From assembly GCA_964304625.1 (NCBI GenBank), contig OZ199839.1, forward strand, positions 2,604,001-2,668,000: a stretch of 64,000 nt of DNA, read 5' to 3'. The position numbers were made by a program, and so were the translations under genes. This document shows, in pieces, positions 47,087 to 60,201 of the stretch. The first letter of the stretch is position 1; each line of letters begins with the position of its first letter. The notes below the pieces were generated by a model, which saw only the letters and a program-made list of their open reading frames with translations, was not told where the DNA came from and ran no database searches. Source of the DNA: Kudoa neothunni. Its lineage: Eukaryota > Cnidaria.

Positions 47087-48626
47087 TCAAGTCGAGAAGT
47101 TGGGCACGTTGAGTTTTTTTGAAGCAGCGTTATCACCGCATTCCACATCAAATATATCAAATCTACAGGGGGTATGCGGCAAACAAAGGTATTTAATAGT
47201 TTGCATTTCGTTGAGTCGTGAGATAGCTCGTTCAATAGAAAATGCCTCGTCGTTTTTGGAAAGCTGCAAACAACTATTGGCAAAAGGATCGTTTATATTG
47301 GACTATATCGAAAAAACACATTAAATAATCGACAGAAAACCATCAATGATATTACCTTCATACAAATCAAATCATTTAAATCCACTTCAGAAGTAATAAA
47401 AATTTTTGTCCTACAATCATAGGCCGTATCTAAAAAATTGATGAATCTCCTAACTGCATCTCCGCAAATGTAAGGGTATAACACAGGTAGCTGATCGATG
47501 AACACAGCATTATAGAAGCTGCATATTGCAATGTAGTCAGCCGAGCACATATTTGAGTTCAAAAGATCGTTTGAATTGAGTAACAGAACATTTTCAAATA
47601 GTCCTGAGTTGCGCTCAAAACTTCCATTTATTGTCAGTTGTCTTCCACTATTTACAGTTAATATTTTCGTGGAACAATCACGATGGGATTTGTTGACAAT
47701 AAATGTGATAGGATGATTTTTGTTTGTCTCCGTGGCATCAATTTTATAATAAGTCTTAAGAGAACTGAATTTTTTAAAAAGTATATCGTCTTCAATTGGT
47801 AGCAAATCAACACTTCTATGATCCGTTTTCGATTTTACACGATAAATAGAAAATTTATTTGAAATAAGGGTAGTTAAATCGACTTTTTTTTCTTTACAAC
47901 TATAACACAATAGCATTACATTATTAAAAATCAAAACAATAAATTCTATTACCAAATGCTTTCATCGTGGGTTTGGTTTAACAAAAGTTCTGAGGGACAA
48001 CGATTTGACGTGCACACAATAGTAAATCCTTTGGAGAGCAAGATTTCGAACAAGCCAGCCAATAGAACGGCCGATGTAGGATCAGCTTGTTGCATCTTAT
48101 GGAAAGTTATCAATAAAAAAATCAAAAAATTAGCCACCTCATCCAGACACAAAACTGAAGCTTTATTCAGTAATTTTTTTGACACACTATCCATTATATT
48201 GTCATTTGATTGGGTGATATTGGTTGGGTTCATTTTGATCGAGTGTATTTCATGATGTAGTGCCAATAAAAAACTATTCCAATGCGATCTTATACAGTGA
48301 TTTTTAAAATTCGAGGTCTCAATAAATAGATCCATAAGCATAGTCTTTCCACTTCCCACACCCCCATAAATGTAAAAACTTTGAGCTGATTCTATTTTAA
48401 ACTGAATTCACGTTTCACATTGGAATATACTTGAACGATCAATATTCGAATTTGGATAATACCTATTGATAAAATTCATACAATTAAACCAATATTTTTG
48501 AGGTTTATCTCGTGTTTGAATCAACTTTTGTAATGCATCAAATCTCTTTACAGCTTCAAGTTGATAATTGTCATGCCTTAAGAGACCTTTAGATAGCAAT
48601 TCACGGTACTTTCTCAACATGAACAA
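47087..48626 (-). CDS. AFG1L: AFG1-type AAA ATPase (AFG1L/LACE1 family)
   Basis: Family members are mitochondrial AAA-like ATPases linked to turnover of respiratory-chain proteins; mitochondrial location here is inferred. Five exons: 48419-48626, 48138-48385, 47953-48095, 47356-47899, 47087-47302. Introns of 33, 42, 53 and 53 nt give an open protein of 452 residues. Motifs: Walker A in YIYGGVGSGKTMLMD; Walker B in SVLCLDEMQQ (formed across the 42-nt intron; usual family form is LCFDEFQ); sensor TSNRCPSELL; and the family-specific C-terminus ADYIAICSFYNAVFIDQLP, RRFINFLDTAYD and DEAFSIERAISRLNEMQ. The start at 48626 leaves little room for a targeting peptide, so an upstream exon is possible. 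The 42-nt intron is open in frame, so it adds 14 residues if retained. Confidence 0.9.
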
Positions 48627-50992
48627 ATATCAATTCTTTAAACAATATTCATCTAAAAAAAATATTTTTTAACTAAAAATTTTGATTAAATTTTAGTATA
48701 ATTTACGGAAGGCTAAAACTTAAAGCCCAAACTAATTATTTAATCCAACAATAACTGCGCGAGCATTCATTTATGCGCTTGATTGATCAAGCAAATAAAT
48801 TTTTAAAAATTCTATTATCCAACAAAATTGAATTCATCAAATGAACAATAAAAAATAATTAAATTTTTGAAAATAAAATAATATTAGAATTATAGTATAT
48901 AACAAAATTCATATACTTTTATCGTTTACCTTTTAACAGAAGAAAAAACAATCACCCTCTAACAGACATTGGGACAAAAAAGACCTCAGAATTTGACTTC
49001 GTTTAATGTATTAAAAAAATTATTATAAGGTTATGAGAAAAATTTGGGGAAATTCTGCCTAAGGAATATTGAGAAAACAATCAATTACAGCTTAATTAAT
49101 CCTCGGTGATCTGCTTCGGTAAGATTGAGTATTATTTCGTAATAACTCGTGATTAGAACGTATAATATTTTTTGCCTCATTTGAAATAACGACAAATAAA
49201 AATCTTAATGAAAAATAAAATATAAAACCTATTAAAGACATTCTATGCGATAAAAATAGAGAATAATGACCATAATCCAAAACCGCCACAGCGCACAAAA
49301 TCGACTGCGATGAATAATTTTTTTTCAATTTTTAATTTAGATCTAACATGAATTTACATTTAATATTATATTTCAGATATATAAGATAGTTGTTGTAATC
49401 TATTATGTACCTCCTAATCCCTCGTAATCACTTTTACAGGCCACAACACTCAATTAATTAAACCATCCTTATGTATTCTAAAATCAAAGTGTGGTAACTG
49501 ATTTCTAAGCGTTATCATAATTTCTCCTTAGCAGTTACCTATTATTAGATGTAAGGATTTATAAGAATGAGAATTTCATATTTAATACAAACAATAGATA
49601 TTCAGTTGTAGCAACTGTTTACCGTTAGAACCAAAAATTAATTATTTGACGAAATTCAGGCATTCCTACTATAAATTGTTTAATAAATATCACACATTTC
49701 AAATATATAATTGTAGGACTAATTATCTAGCAAAATTTTTCCTTTCATTGGTGAGTGCTGTCATTGTTTCGCAACTTTACTTTTAAATTATCACAAGCTT
49801 ATTTATTAGAGGGCATTTATCGTTGGCGCGCTGGTAACATTGATAATTTTGTTTGTTTTAGCTAATAAACCCTGGTGTCGCAATAATTGTTGAAACGACG
49901 GCTTACGACATATAGGGCACCGCGAATTAATTGGATAATCTCGAATCATAATTATCCAATTTCTCAATATTCCTTAAAATAAATTCTTAAAGATTTTGCA
50001 TATCATTTTGTAATAAATTTTCGCATTGATCGAACAAAAAAAATCCGGGGGTCTTTTTTATCCCTAAGCCCGTTGGAGGAGGAAAATTTTGTATGAATCT
50101 ATTTATTAAAATAATTTAGGAGGATAAATGAAATATTAAGTATCTCAGATAATTATTAAGTATTCTATAAATAAATTGATATCCTTTTGGGGTCTAAAGG
50201 GCTCCAAGCCCGTTAGAGGTTTAATGATTTTATTCGAGTTATTTTTGCATTAGTGAACTTTTCTAACAATATTTTTTCAAATATTGAGATTATATTATTT
50301 TCGTCATAATATTCTCAAATATTCCATTTTTAAATAATAAAAGATTACTGTGTCAAATAAGCTTTGTTTCTCAAAACGATATTTAAATTACCATTTTTAA
50401 ATAGATTGTGACCGTAATTTTATACTAAAATCTTTTATTATCTATATTTATCTGAAATATTGTAAATATATAGTAAAAATATCTTGTTAACAACAAAAAA
50501 ATTTAATAGTTTTTAAACAATTAAAGCACAACAAAAAATGTAGTGGAAGATCCTATATAAATAATATTTTTGAATACAAAATTCGAAAAATATCAATCAT
50601 TCAATCAAAAAAAGATTATTTTAGAATGATTGAGACCTAACCTATTTTTGGCGCAAATCTATTGGCGGCCATAATTAAGGTTTTTAATTTTTTGTTCGTG
50701 ATGTAGTTGCATTTCAAAAATTTTTGAAAAAATTATTCAAGTTATTTATAATAATAAAAATTATCTTTGAGCATTGAAGAATATTTTTTAAACATAGTTT
50801 ACCTAGCAAAACCGCTTGAATTTCAAAAAAAATTACACAGAAATTAGTCAATCCTATTTGCGATTGCCATAAAAAGAATATATTTTTAAAAATATTCCTA
50901 TGAATAATGATTGAAAAGAGGATGAAATTAAAAGATATAACCAAATCATATTAATGTTTCTTATGTAACAAATGTTTTAGGGTGACTTTATA
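48627..50992. other. Intergenic stretch between AFG1 and XRN1
   Basis: AT-rich. A minus-strand frame at 49092-49328 (78 residues with one hydrophobic stretch) is possible but unsupported. Two related short segments with AAGCCCGTT(G/A)GAGG lie at about 50065 and 50205. Confidence 0.4.
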
Positions 50993-53900
50993 TCAGTTTT
51001 GAATGTCCGAGATCAGTTCATTATAGTCGATCAGCTTTCCCATACAGTATGGATTCCAAAGAAAGGGAATAAAGCCCACTTTTTGATGTTTTGAGGCATT
51101 AAAAGTCCAATCATAAGGAATAATGCAACTATTGGCTACTCTTCCCCTAAAAAAATATTATTAGAGAGAGTAAAAATTGCCTAGATACGAGATTTTAGAT
51201 GTGAAACGATGCGACTTGGTGAAAACAACTTCAATATAGAGATGAACCATCTTGGAAGTAGGATCGAACGCCAGTCTAGGGTTGTTGACTGTACGAGTGT
51301 GGACAGCAACAACGTAACCGTCAGCTCCAAGGGGTACACCAGGAACGCCTGCTGTAATGATCACACGATCCAATAATCTAACCGGTAACTGATGAGATGA
51401 GGAATGGTATGATAGTTTTGGTTTATATGGCTAAAAGTACAAATCACAGTAGAATATAAAATAATTAACCATCAATCAAATTCAATACGTAATGTAGATG
51501 GACGGGATTTACAAAATCAAGCGTCGAGTCAACAAATGATTTTTTGCAGTATTTGATGAATTTGTTGAGCTCTTCAACACTTTGGTTGTCAATAGAGAGG
51601 GACCCACTATTGCACTTTTGCATACAAAAAGATGGTTGTAATTTAAGGAACTCTCTAACTTGTTCCAATTCACATCTACAAAAATGTGTGTAGTTTATTT
51701 TTTATTGATAGAGAAAAGATCAATTTTATTAAATTAGTGACGATGTGGAAAAATTATACCCAGTCAATTCAAAGAAATTAGTTTCACGAAGACCCGATTT
51801 AAAAGGAGTGTCATCTTTTGAGCTTTTATTAAGTGCTTTTTCAATATATTTGAACAATCCCCCGAATCTATTTTTTTGAAGAAGTGATTATGAAGTTTTT
51901 AGATTGAAAAATTATACTTTTTCTTATAATTTATCATTGTATCCCTAACTGCTACTGATACCAGGCAGCGTTTGTTGTAATATAATGAAAATCCAGGTAT
52001 CTATGAGGATAATTATTACCACTACCACCAATTCATTAGATTATTACTTCTAGTTCATCTTTTTTGTGATAAAGATCAAGTGCGATGTTTATCTTAGTCC
52101 TAGAAAATTTTAACACTCATCATGCCATAAAATCTAACACATCATACCAGCTATCGGTGAGTATCACATTGATTTTAGTGAGAAACATTACCAAAGTTAG
52201 TGTACGAATATCAATCAATTTGGCTAACGTTGTAAGCGTCATATAATTCGCATATAAAGGCTACATAAAGATAAATAAGTGGGGTTGCTTCATTTGATTA
52301 CAGTAAAATGTAGAAAAGTTGGTTAGAATTAAAATCAACGAAACTTACTCTGTTAAATCCAGAGAGACTCAATTTGATGTGGACTGGTTTCTTCACGAAC
52401 CCTCGTCGAATTCCATCCTTCTTGAAATGAGACAACTAAAACACATTAGTAGGTAAAATAATTTTCCCATTTAATAAAGATACTTTTATAACGTCTTGAA
52501 ATGAGTCTGGAGAAGTGTAAATCCAATACGATTTGGGTTCAAAAATAATCTCAGATATAACAGGTTTGGTGCTGTAACATAAATTTTTCAAAGGTTTGAC
52601 ACCCTCCTAATTTACCATAAAAATAAATGCGATATACCACAACATAAAATTACACTAATAACAATATTTGACGGATAATATTCTCCAACTTTACTGAATT
52701 GCGGGCGTAGAATGCCTTGTGAGTTGTTCAAATTAACAAATCTGAAAGAGTGGTGTTAAAACATAAAATATGATTAAGAAATGTGGCGCGCATTTTTAAT
52801 TGCAATAATTATATTTATATATATCTTAAAAAGTTTTATCCTTAATAATATAGTATTATCCATTATTTTCATCTCAAGACTACTCAAGGTGGTCAATAAA
52901 TAAAAGTATTACAAATAACTATGGATTATGAAATCAGGATTATATTTATAAGGATCTAGAAGTTTGGCTAATAAATTTACTTGAATCCTTCCAAATCATG
53001 AATCTTAAAAAGCACCATAATGCCATTTTCAGAGAGTTTGATCCCATTATTGAGGTAATGTCTATAAAGCATTATAAACACGAAAATGAGGATTTACAAA
53101 GTTTACCTCTCAAGAAGGCTACGCTGGTTGTTATAATTATCCATTTTATCGAACGGTAATGCTTGATAGCAGTTGTTAGAATTTCCGTCGCGTAGCTTTG
53201 TTATTCGTCTACAATAGATTTATCTTGGTTGAAATTAAAGGCAGTAAAATCAACTACCCATATTTAAGAACAATTTCTTTAATGACCCCTACACGTGAAT
53301 ATGGAAAATCAAAGTAGACTATTCCGTTCAAAAGATTGCGATAGATTTTAGTAAGATCATTGTCCTATACAACAAATAAATACTCCTTTTACAAAAAAGT
53401 AAGTCAAATTTATACATTATCAATCGATTGATCTGTATTACTGAGCTTGATATCTTCAAGTTCCAAGATAACAACGTAATAGTAATCAGTGTATTTAGAT
53501 TTTTGTTGGAAATAATAAAACTGTTAAATCCCTAATTAAAATCAGTAAAAAGACGGCAATATACGGTGAGTGGCAATCCACGGAATGAAGGGAAGCATTC
53601 AAACTGTCTCATTTTGGCCACCAAAGGATGAATCGGAGCTAAAAACGATAATAACATTTTTTTATTGGGTTTATTTTCACACAGAGCGATAAAATACCTT
53701 GATTACATAGTATATTTTTGATGAGATGAGATATATCGAATTTTCCAGGTTTATCGCAATTGATGGGTTGGTGTTTTTCTTCGCCTATTTTTTAATGAGT
53801 TTAATAAAAAAATCGTCAATATAATGAAAATCTTAACTCCACAAATGAATTTTTCCAATTTTATTTCTTGTTTTTTCGGCGGGAGAAAGGTTTTCTTTGG

Positions 53901-55770
53901 GTAATTTATTAACGCACATGAGCACTCGATCCTAAAAATGTAATTGGTTTCTGATGTCAACTACAAATAACTGCAAGACTAAAATTACCGTATTAATAAA
54001 AGGCAGCACAACCACGCTTTCATAGTCCATTTTTTTACCGTTAAGATCGGTTTGAAATGCGGTTGGGAACAGATCCACTATAGGAGAATCTACGCTAGTA
54101 ATCAAGTCCTAAAAATCGTATCAAATTTTTCGATTCGTTCTTCTTCTTAACCAATCTCAATATACCCGAAACATCTCAGGAAGAAGATAACAACTAGAGG
54201 GTGGTTGTACACACAATAATTGGGTGAAAGGATCGATAGGTTCAGTCCTAAGATGAGCCATTCGATAGGTGTCAGAACAGAATTTAGCAATATCAGAGAC
54301 GAATGGTGCGTAATGATGAGGATAAACAAATCGCCAATTTCTCAGCCCAGTACTGTAATATTGCAGCACCCACGAAATGGTGGACACGTAATCGTAGCAC
54401 ACTTTCTTAAGGTCTTCTCTATATGGTGAGTAAATTGATAAATATGGCCATTACAAAGACAAAAACAACAACTCGTCATCATAATCCATATGGAACTTGT
54501 TTGTATAATAGGTAGTTTTGAAGGTGTCTACATTAGGGTTGATGGTTGATATTTTTAATTTGGATAAACTATTCGCAGTTATCGACTCGCTGCCATCACT
54601 TCCATCATCTAACGGTGAAAGATCTAATGTATCGCTGGATGATAGTTCAGTCTAGATTGGAGGTAATTCAATATTTTTTAGAATATTTGAAATCATACAT
54701 ATATTTAAAAATTAATAAATAAAAATAAATGACAATAACTACAACATGTGGTTTTATTTCAAAATCTAGATTAGCGCTTCTCAGTCTTTTTCCTTAACTC
54801 AATAATTTTTAAGTCATTCCTCTGGTCCCATTTTATTCAACAATATTAAATACATAAACGAAAAAATTTCAAGATTTTGGATTATTTTAAATATAATAAT
54901 TAAAAGTCAACTTTTTAAGAAATATCGTTTAATTATTAAATTAATTATAACATTTGATTAACCCCGTTTACGATAAACTTTATCATGAGAAAATTTATTG
55001 ATAATTTGTGCGTTGTAATGTCCCCTTTAGTTATAACAATTATATTTTTCGATAATAAAGAATAAATCACTATTTTTTATTGTCTACATTTCAACCTTCT
55101 GAGAGCACTTAAACACTGGCTTTAACTTCCTTTTGGAGGACAAAAAAATTTTTAATTTATTTATTCTAAGAATATTTATTTTCGTTGATTATACTCAAAT
55201 TCATAATTATCGACTAAAATATAAAATAAAATATGGAAACATTTTCTGCGACGTCGTATAAAAAATAGCGACAATTTGATGAACTTTAACCCTCGAATAC
55301 CTGGGAGGTGGCCAATCAGCGCTTATTATATAAACAACATTTACAAAATATTTTATTTCCCTTTTTCCTTACGTATATTTTGTTGTATAACGTTACTTTT
55401 AAAAATACTCGAATAATGGAGTTTTATGTTTAATTTTTTTTGTTTAAAATCAAAAAAGAAAAAAGTTCACATATCTGAGCATGACCGCCATATAAATAAT
55501 AACGTTTAGTTAAAATATATAAAAAAGCTTTTCTGTAGTAAAATAAAAATTATAGATGTACTCTGAAGTATGGAATTATTTTAAAATACATTTTTTTTAT
55601 AACAACTTATTCTGTTAACTAATTTAATCGGGCATGTGAATCGCGCAAATTATAATAATTTTGTTAAATTACATATCAATAAAAAGCAGCAAGTTAAAGA
55701 TGGTTGTTTAAAAATTAATCTACTAGACCATCTTATCATAAATAAAAATTCGAATATTAAAAATCCTTAT

Positions 55771-55812
<42 letters not shown>

Positions 55813-58800
55813 GTCCATATTCATAAATTAATTTATAATGCCAAATTTCAAATTTGAAAGTACGAGTTAATATATTTAATACATTTCTGTCAACAAAGGA
55901 AGAAATTCCAGAATAAAACCAAACCTTAGCTGTTAAAAGAATAATAATCAGAAGAAGGAAATGTGAAAAATAAAGAAATAATAAAACAGATTATTTCTAA
56001 TTTTTCGCGCTATTCAAAGTGTATACAGGCATAATTATTCCTGTTCATCGCACTTGCGCAAATAAACGACAAAAATGCACCATTGACGTATTCTTGTTGA
56101 ATTTATTATATTTCAAGATGTAAAAAATAACATAAATAATTGTTCTTAATCTTAACCCCCCAGAACCGATCCCCAAGAAAATTGTGTGTGTGCCTATTAG
56201 GCGTTTAAAAAAATCGAGGGAATATGGATTATCCTCTATTTCGAAGAGATTAAGTCGATATATTAACAAGGTTGTGTCATTCGTTCACAGTGGATTTTTG
56301 TAATCAACGTTAGGAGAAATTTTCTCGACAAAATTCAGCAGTGCATTATTTTATTTCATTTAAAATATCAGTTAAATTACAGTATTACGAAATTTGTGTA
56401 CGAACTTCGGGCGGTGTCATACAAAATGGGAAATAAAGTCGTTTCCTACAATTCGTCCTGTAAATTCACTCCTTCTTCAAAAGCTGTTTCATTTTTGTTC
56501 TTATCAAAAAAATTACATTAAATAGTTAAATTCAGATAAAAAATAATTAACTTATAAACTGGAAATAAATCTTAAGTCGAGAACATTCGGATTCACGTGG
56601 AATCTCTATGTTGTTGATAAATGCATCAAAAAAATTATTATTTCTCTATAATTTTAACAAATTAGAATTCGTTCATCGTTCATCGAATTTTTTTTTATTT
56701 GCATCTATTACTAATAAATTTGTAAATGTTCAATCTTGACTTCATATTTTAAAATAGAACTTTCTGATTAGTTCTATTCAAAATTGGAATGAAGATGCTT
56801 CGATTTAACGATGGCATTCCTTAATGCTGTTTTTAGTTTATAAATTTTTTCAGGTAGTTTATTCGCGATTAAATAAATTTTTATTCCAATATTTGTCCCA
56901 AAATTCAAACATGGAAATTTCTAATTTATTTTATTAAGTCATCTTTTTATTTATATATATTAAATAATTAAAAACAAAATTATTCAATCATTATTTTTGG
57001 ATTAAAATTAACTTTAAAGTAGAGCAATCGTCACAAATCAAAATATACGATTTTTAAACATTCTAAGTTAAATCAACTATGGATGTTAATAAGTCCAAAC
57101 ATTTTTTATTACGTATCTCAACAATATAAATATTTATTACCTTATTTTTTATTATAAAGTGAAATATTACGTCATATTTTATAATATACTTCAATAATTT
57201 TTGTGGTTGAATGTTTCAAATGTTTTAAACTAATATAATTAATTTACTGAGATGTATTATCTATCAAAATGTTTATAAAAACTGGAAACAACCACAAAAC
57301 GTTGGAATCGTGAAATCCCTATCCAAATCCTTAGCAATACTCGCTCCAACACAAAATCACCCTCGTTTTTCAAGAATATTCCTCGACCCCCCCCCCAAAT
57401 TTACCCTAGATTTTTAAAGGCCTAATGCCTATGGGGTATCTATGGAAACCCAGGAGAAATCAGCTTAAAACTATTTTTTCCGATTTTAAGTAAATCTAAA
57501 CATCAACCAACGCCAAAATAAACCTATTATAACAATTGTTATCGATATTATATAGGCCAAAGCACGAAAAAAGTTTAATTTCGAATAAAAATTCTAAATT
57601 TATCGAGAAGAGTACCCACAAATCTATCAACATATCAAAATATTCGAGTAACAATGGCACAGGAGATCAACCCCAGGCTATGGAAACGCCTTAATCTCAA
57701 AATCAGGTTTCTACTCCATGTTCAGCATTGTACATCCCTCAAACCCCTTTACATGATTAAATTCTCAACTCTACAACGAAACAAAATTCACCAGACCACG
57801 ATTGTAATGAATTAATCTTCGTTAATTCTTATCTCAAAATTTACATGTGGAAAATCTATCCTAAATTAAAACTATTGAGATATATTTGATTAAGTTATTC
57901 AAAAGAATATAAATGATTATTTAGTAGTCGCAAAAATGATTTTTATGAACGAAACCATCGGACTAATTCAAAATTTGAAGTCATGCTTCCTGTAAAAGTT
58001 AAATATAAATTAAAATTTTTTCCGACTGATGCGCTAAATCAATAGGAAAGCATTCATGAAGTTTCAATAAAAAAAGTTTCGTCTGTTATAGAGTTGGAAG
58101 AAATTATCTTAGATGGGGTACCAAATATACCCCGCCTTGTACCGGAAAGGTTTAAGTGCAACAATTATTATTATTTTAATACATTTTTGCGTGTACTCAC
58201 TCATAATGACCACCTCTAGGTATTCATGTAACTTTTTCCCTCAACAGTTCCAGGTTTAAGTATTTTTAACTTTTTTGAAATTAAAAAAATATTATACCAA
58301 ATTAAAGAAATAAACATATTAGACTTTTTGTTAATAAAAATTAGTGGGTTTTAAATCACGCAATCGCGGGAAACTTGATAATCATGTTTTTTATGCTTAT
58401 CAATATTACAATTGAAGTACTATTCATAATTAATTGATTAAATTAATTAATTAATAAAAAAATTGAGTAAAATAATTACTGCAATGGAACCATCAATTTG
58501 GGTAAATGGAGTCTTTACAACAGTATGCAGCTTATTGAGCATTACCTTTAGGCATCAAATAGAAAATCAATAATCCCAATCAACTACTATTTACATCGCA
58601 TTGGTGAAACACAAGATTAAGATGTTGTTCGTACACTGCGGGCTCTTCGATTTTGCGATATGGTTCCTTGAACTTTGATTCGATAGCTGTTAGATGAGCA
58701 CTTTCGTAAACGGACAGTTCTTTGAAAAATACAAGCAATTCGTCAATATTTAAGGTGTCATCTTTGGTGAGATAATCTAAAAAAGCACATATCAACAACC

Positions 58801-60201
58801 TCGATATCGATAATATCTAGAGCAGCCAACCAACCTTTAAGTGTTGGTAGTGTGTTTTTATAAACATCCCATATGAGATAAAGTCCTCCTCTACGAATGT
58901 AAACAAAGGGGATATTTGGAATAAAATCGTTGCCAATGAGACAAGCCAGCAAAATCCAATCATTTAATAATCTATCGAAATTGTATTCAAATGGGAGTAG
59001 TTCCTACAACAAAAAATTAATTAATCCAAGTTACAATTTGAACGTTATTTCCATGCAAATACAAATACTTTCATGTGTGCGAATTCTAACTCGATATAAT
59101 CACGAAGAATAGAAATATACAACACTCTCATCTCACATCCCAAGTGTATTTTACCGCTATAAACAGAAACATGACAACGAAGTTACGATGAGAAATTCAG
59201 ATGTGTATATTTGGGAGTTAGAAATTACGCAAAACTTTGATTTTCACGAAGGATCGCAACATTGTTCAAGTGAGTCACCAATCCCAATAGAATCTAAATC
59301 ACAGAAGTATTATTAATTGAACCAGTAGAGAAAGATGATAGGTCAAGTTACAAGATCTGCATCCAATCCATGGAAACAATGTGTAGAATTTGGATCGAAA
59401 GAGGTGTCACTTCGCAAACTTCGAACAAAATCCATTATTTTATGCTCACCTTCGCCAGGAATCTATCATAAATCGGTTCAATCATGCCCAACTCAATAAA
59501 TTACGTTGTATCCTGAATAAACAATTTTTATAGATTTCCAAGAGCGATCGTAGGTGGTTTTTTCACTGACAAATTTCAATATGTATTGATGAAGGTCTTC
59601 CATGAATTGAGTTCCTGGTGTTATACAATTTCGATTGAAACGTTGGATATCGAAGTATTTGGCTGGGCTTTTAGTGGCGGTATTGGAAGTATCCGACGTG
59701 TTTCCATCAAGTTGAGAATGATTTTCCGCATTAGGATCGCTATCCTTCACCCTAAATTTGTTAATGGTAGACCATTTGAAATGAAATAATAGAAAATAAA
59801 AGTACTGGTATCGCCGCGATCGTTGTTGTACAATTTTGGCTAGTGGAGCCACACCGTCTACACATAAAAATAAAACTTTTTGTGGATTCACCACTTTGAC
59901 CAAGCTCTATCCAACATTCAATTACAAACAATATAATCATATCTATTTATAATAAATCTACATCAATATAGTCACATATATCATGATATATTTCTTTTAA
60001 GGTACGTGTACGCCGCAACTCGTCTGTAGCATGAGACATTTGATGAATTACACCGTTTAAATCAATGTAAAAGTAATCAAATGATGGCAACTATATTAAA
60101 ACTAACAAAAATCTGTTTTGAAATTGTGTTACATTCACGATATCATGTTGGATTAGTGGATAACGATTAAGAAGACATTTGTACAAACCAGGAACTCCCA
60201 T
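50993..60201 (-). CDS. XRN1: XRN1-type 5'-3' exoribonuclease, many small exons
   Basis: Degrades 5'-monophosphorylated RNA after decapping in the cytoplasm. Exon 1 (60139-60201) starts [15 protein letters not shown] as in the family. In order: [40 protein letters not shown], the catalytic [14 protein letters not shown] (near 59450) and HGLDADLILLGL (near 59360), then [14 protein letters not shown] (near 58930). These supply the acidic metal ligands. After a 3.9-kb intron come [20 protein letters not shown], then [20 protein letters not shown] and [20 protein letters not shown], which match the XRN1 core. The C-terminal beta-barrel part includes [20 protein letters not shown] and ends at a TGA at 50993-50995. 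Most introns are 36-60 nt. The SH3-like and C-terminal exons in 51.4-53.7 kb were only partly resolved, and a long low-complexity tail is absent. Cytoplasmic XRN1 fits better than nuclear XRN2, with moderate certainty. Confidence 0.92.
54652..58594 (-). other. 3.9-kb intron of the XRN1 gene
   Basis: The donor follows VFHQCD (58595) and the acceptor precedes [13 protein letters not shown] (54651). It is about 80 times longer than the other introns of the gene. It contains a (TA)n microsatellite at about 55775-55808 and a run of ten C near 57387-57396. No exon or transposon ends were recognised within it. Confidence 0.6.
55775..55808. repeat. (TA)n microsatellite
   Basis: About 17 TA units inside the long XRN1 intron. 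It creates a spurious open frame (55636-55857). Confidence 0.9.

Noticed and set aside
49092-49328. 78-residue minus-strand frame with a hydrophobic segment
   Set aside because: No family recognised, no conserved counterpart to compare, and composition is compatible with chance.
55636-55857. Open frame across a (TA)n run
   Set aside because: Its length comes from the microsatellite, and it lies inside an XRN1 intron.
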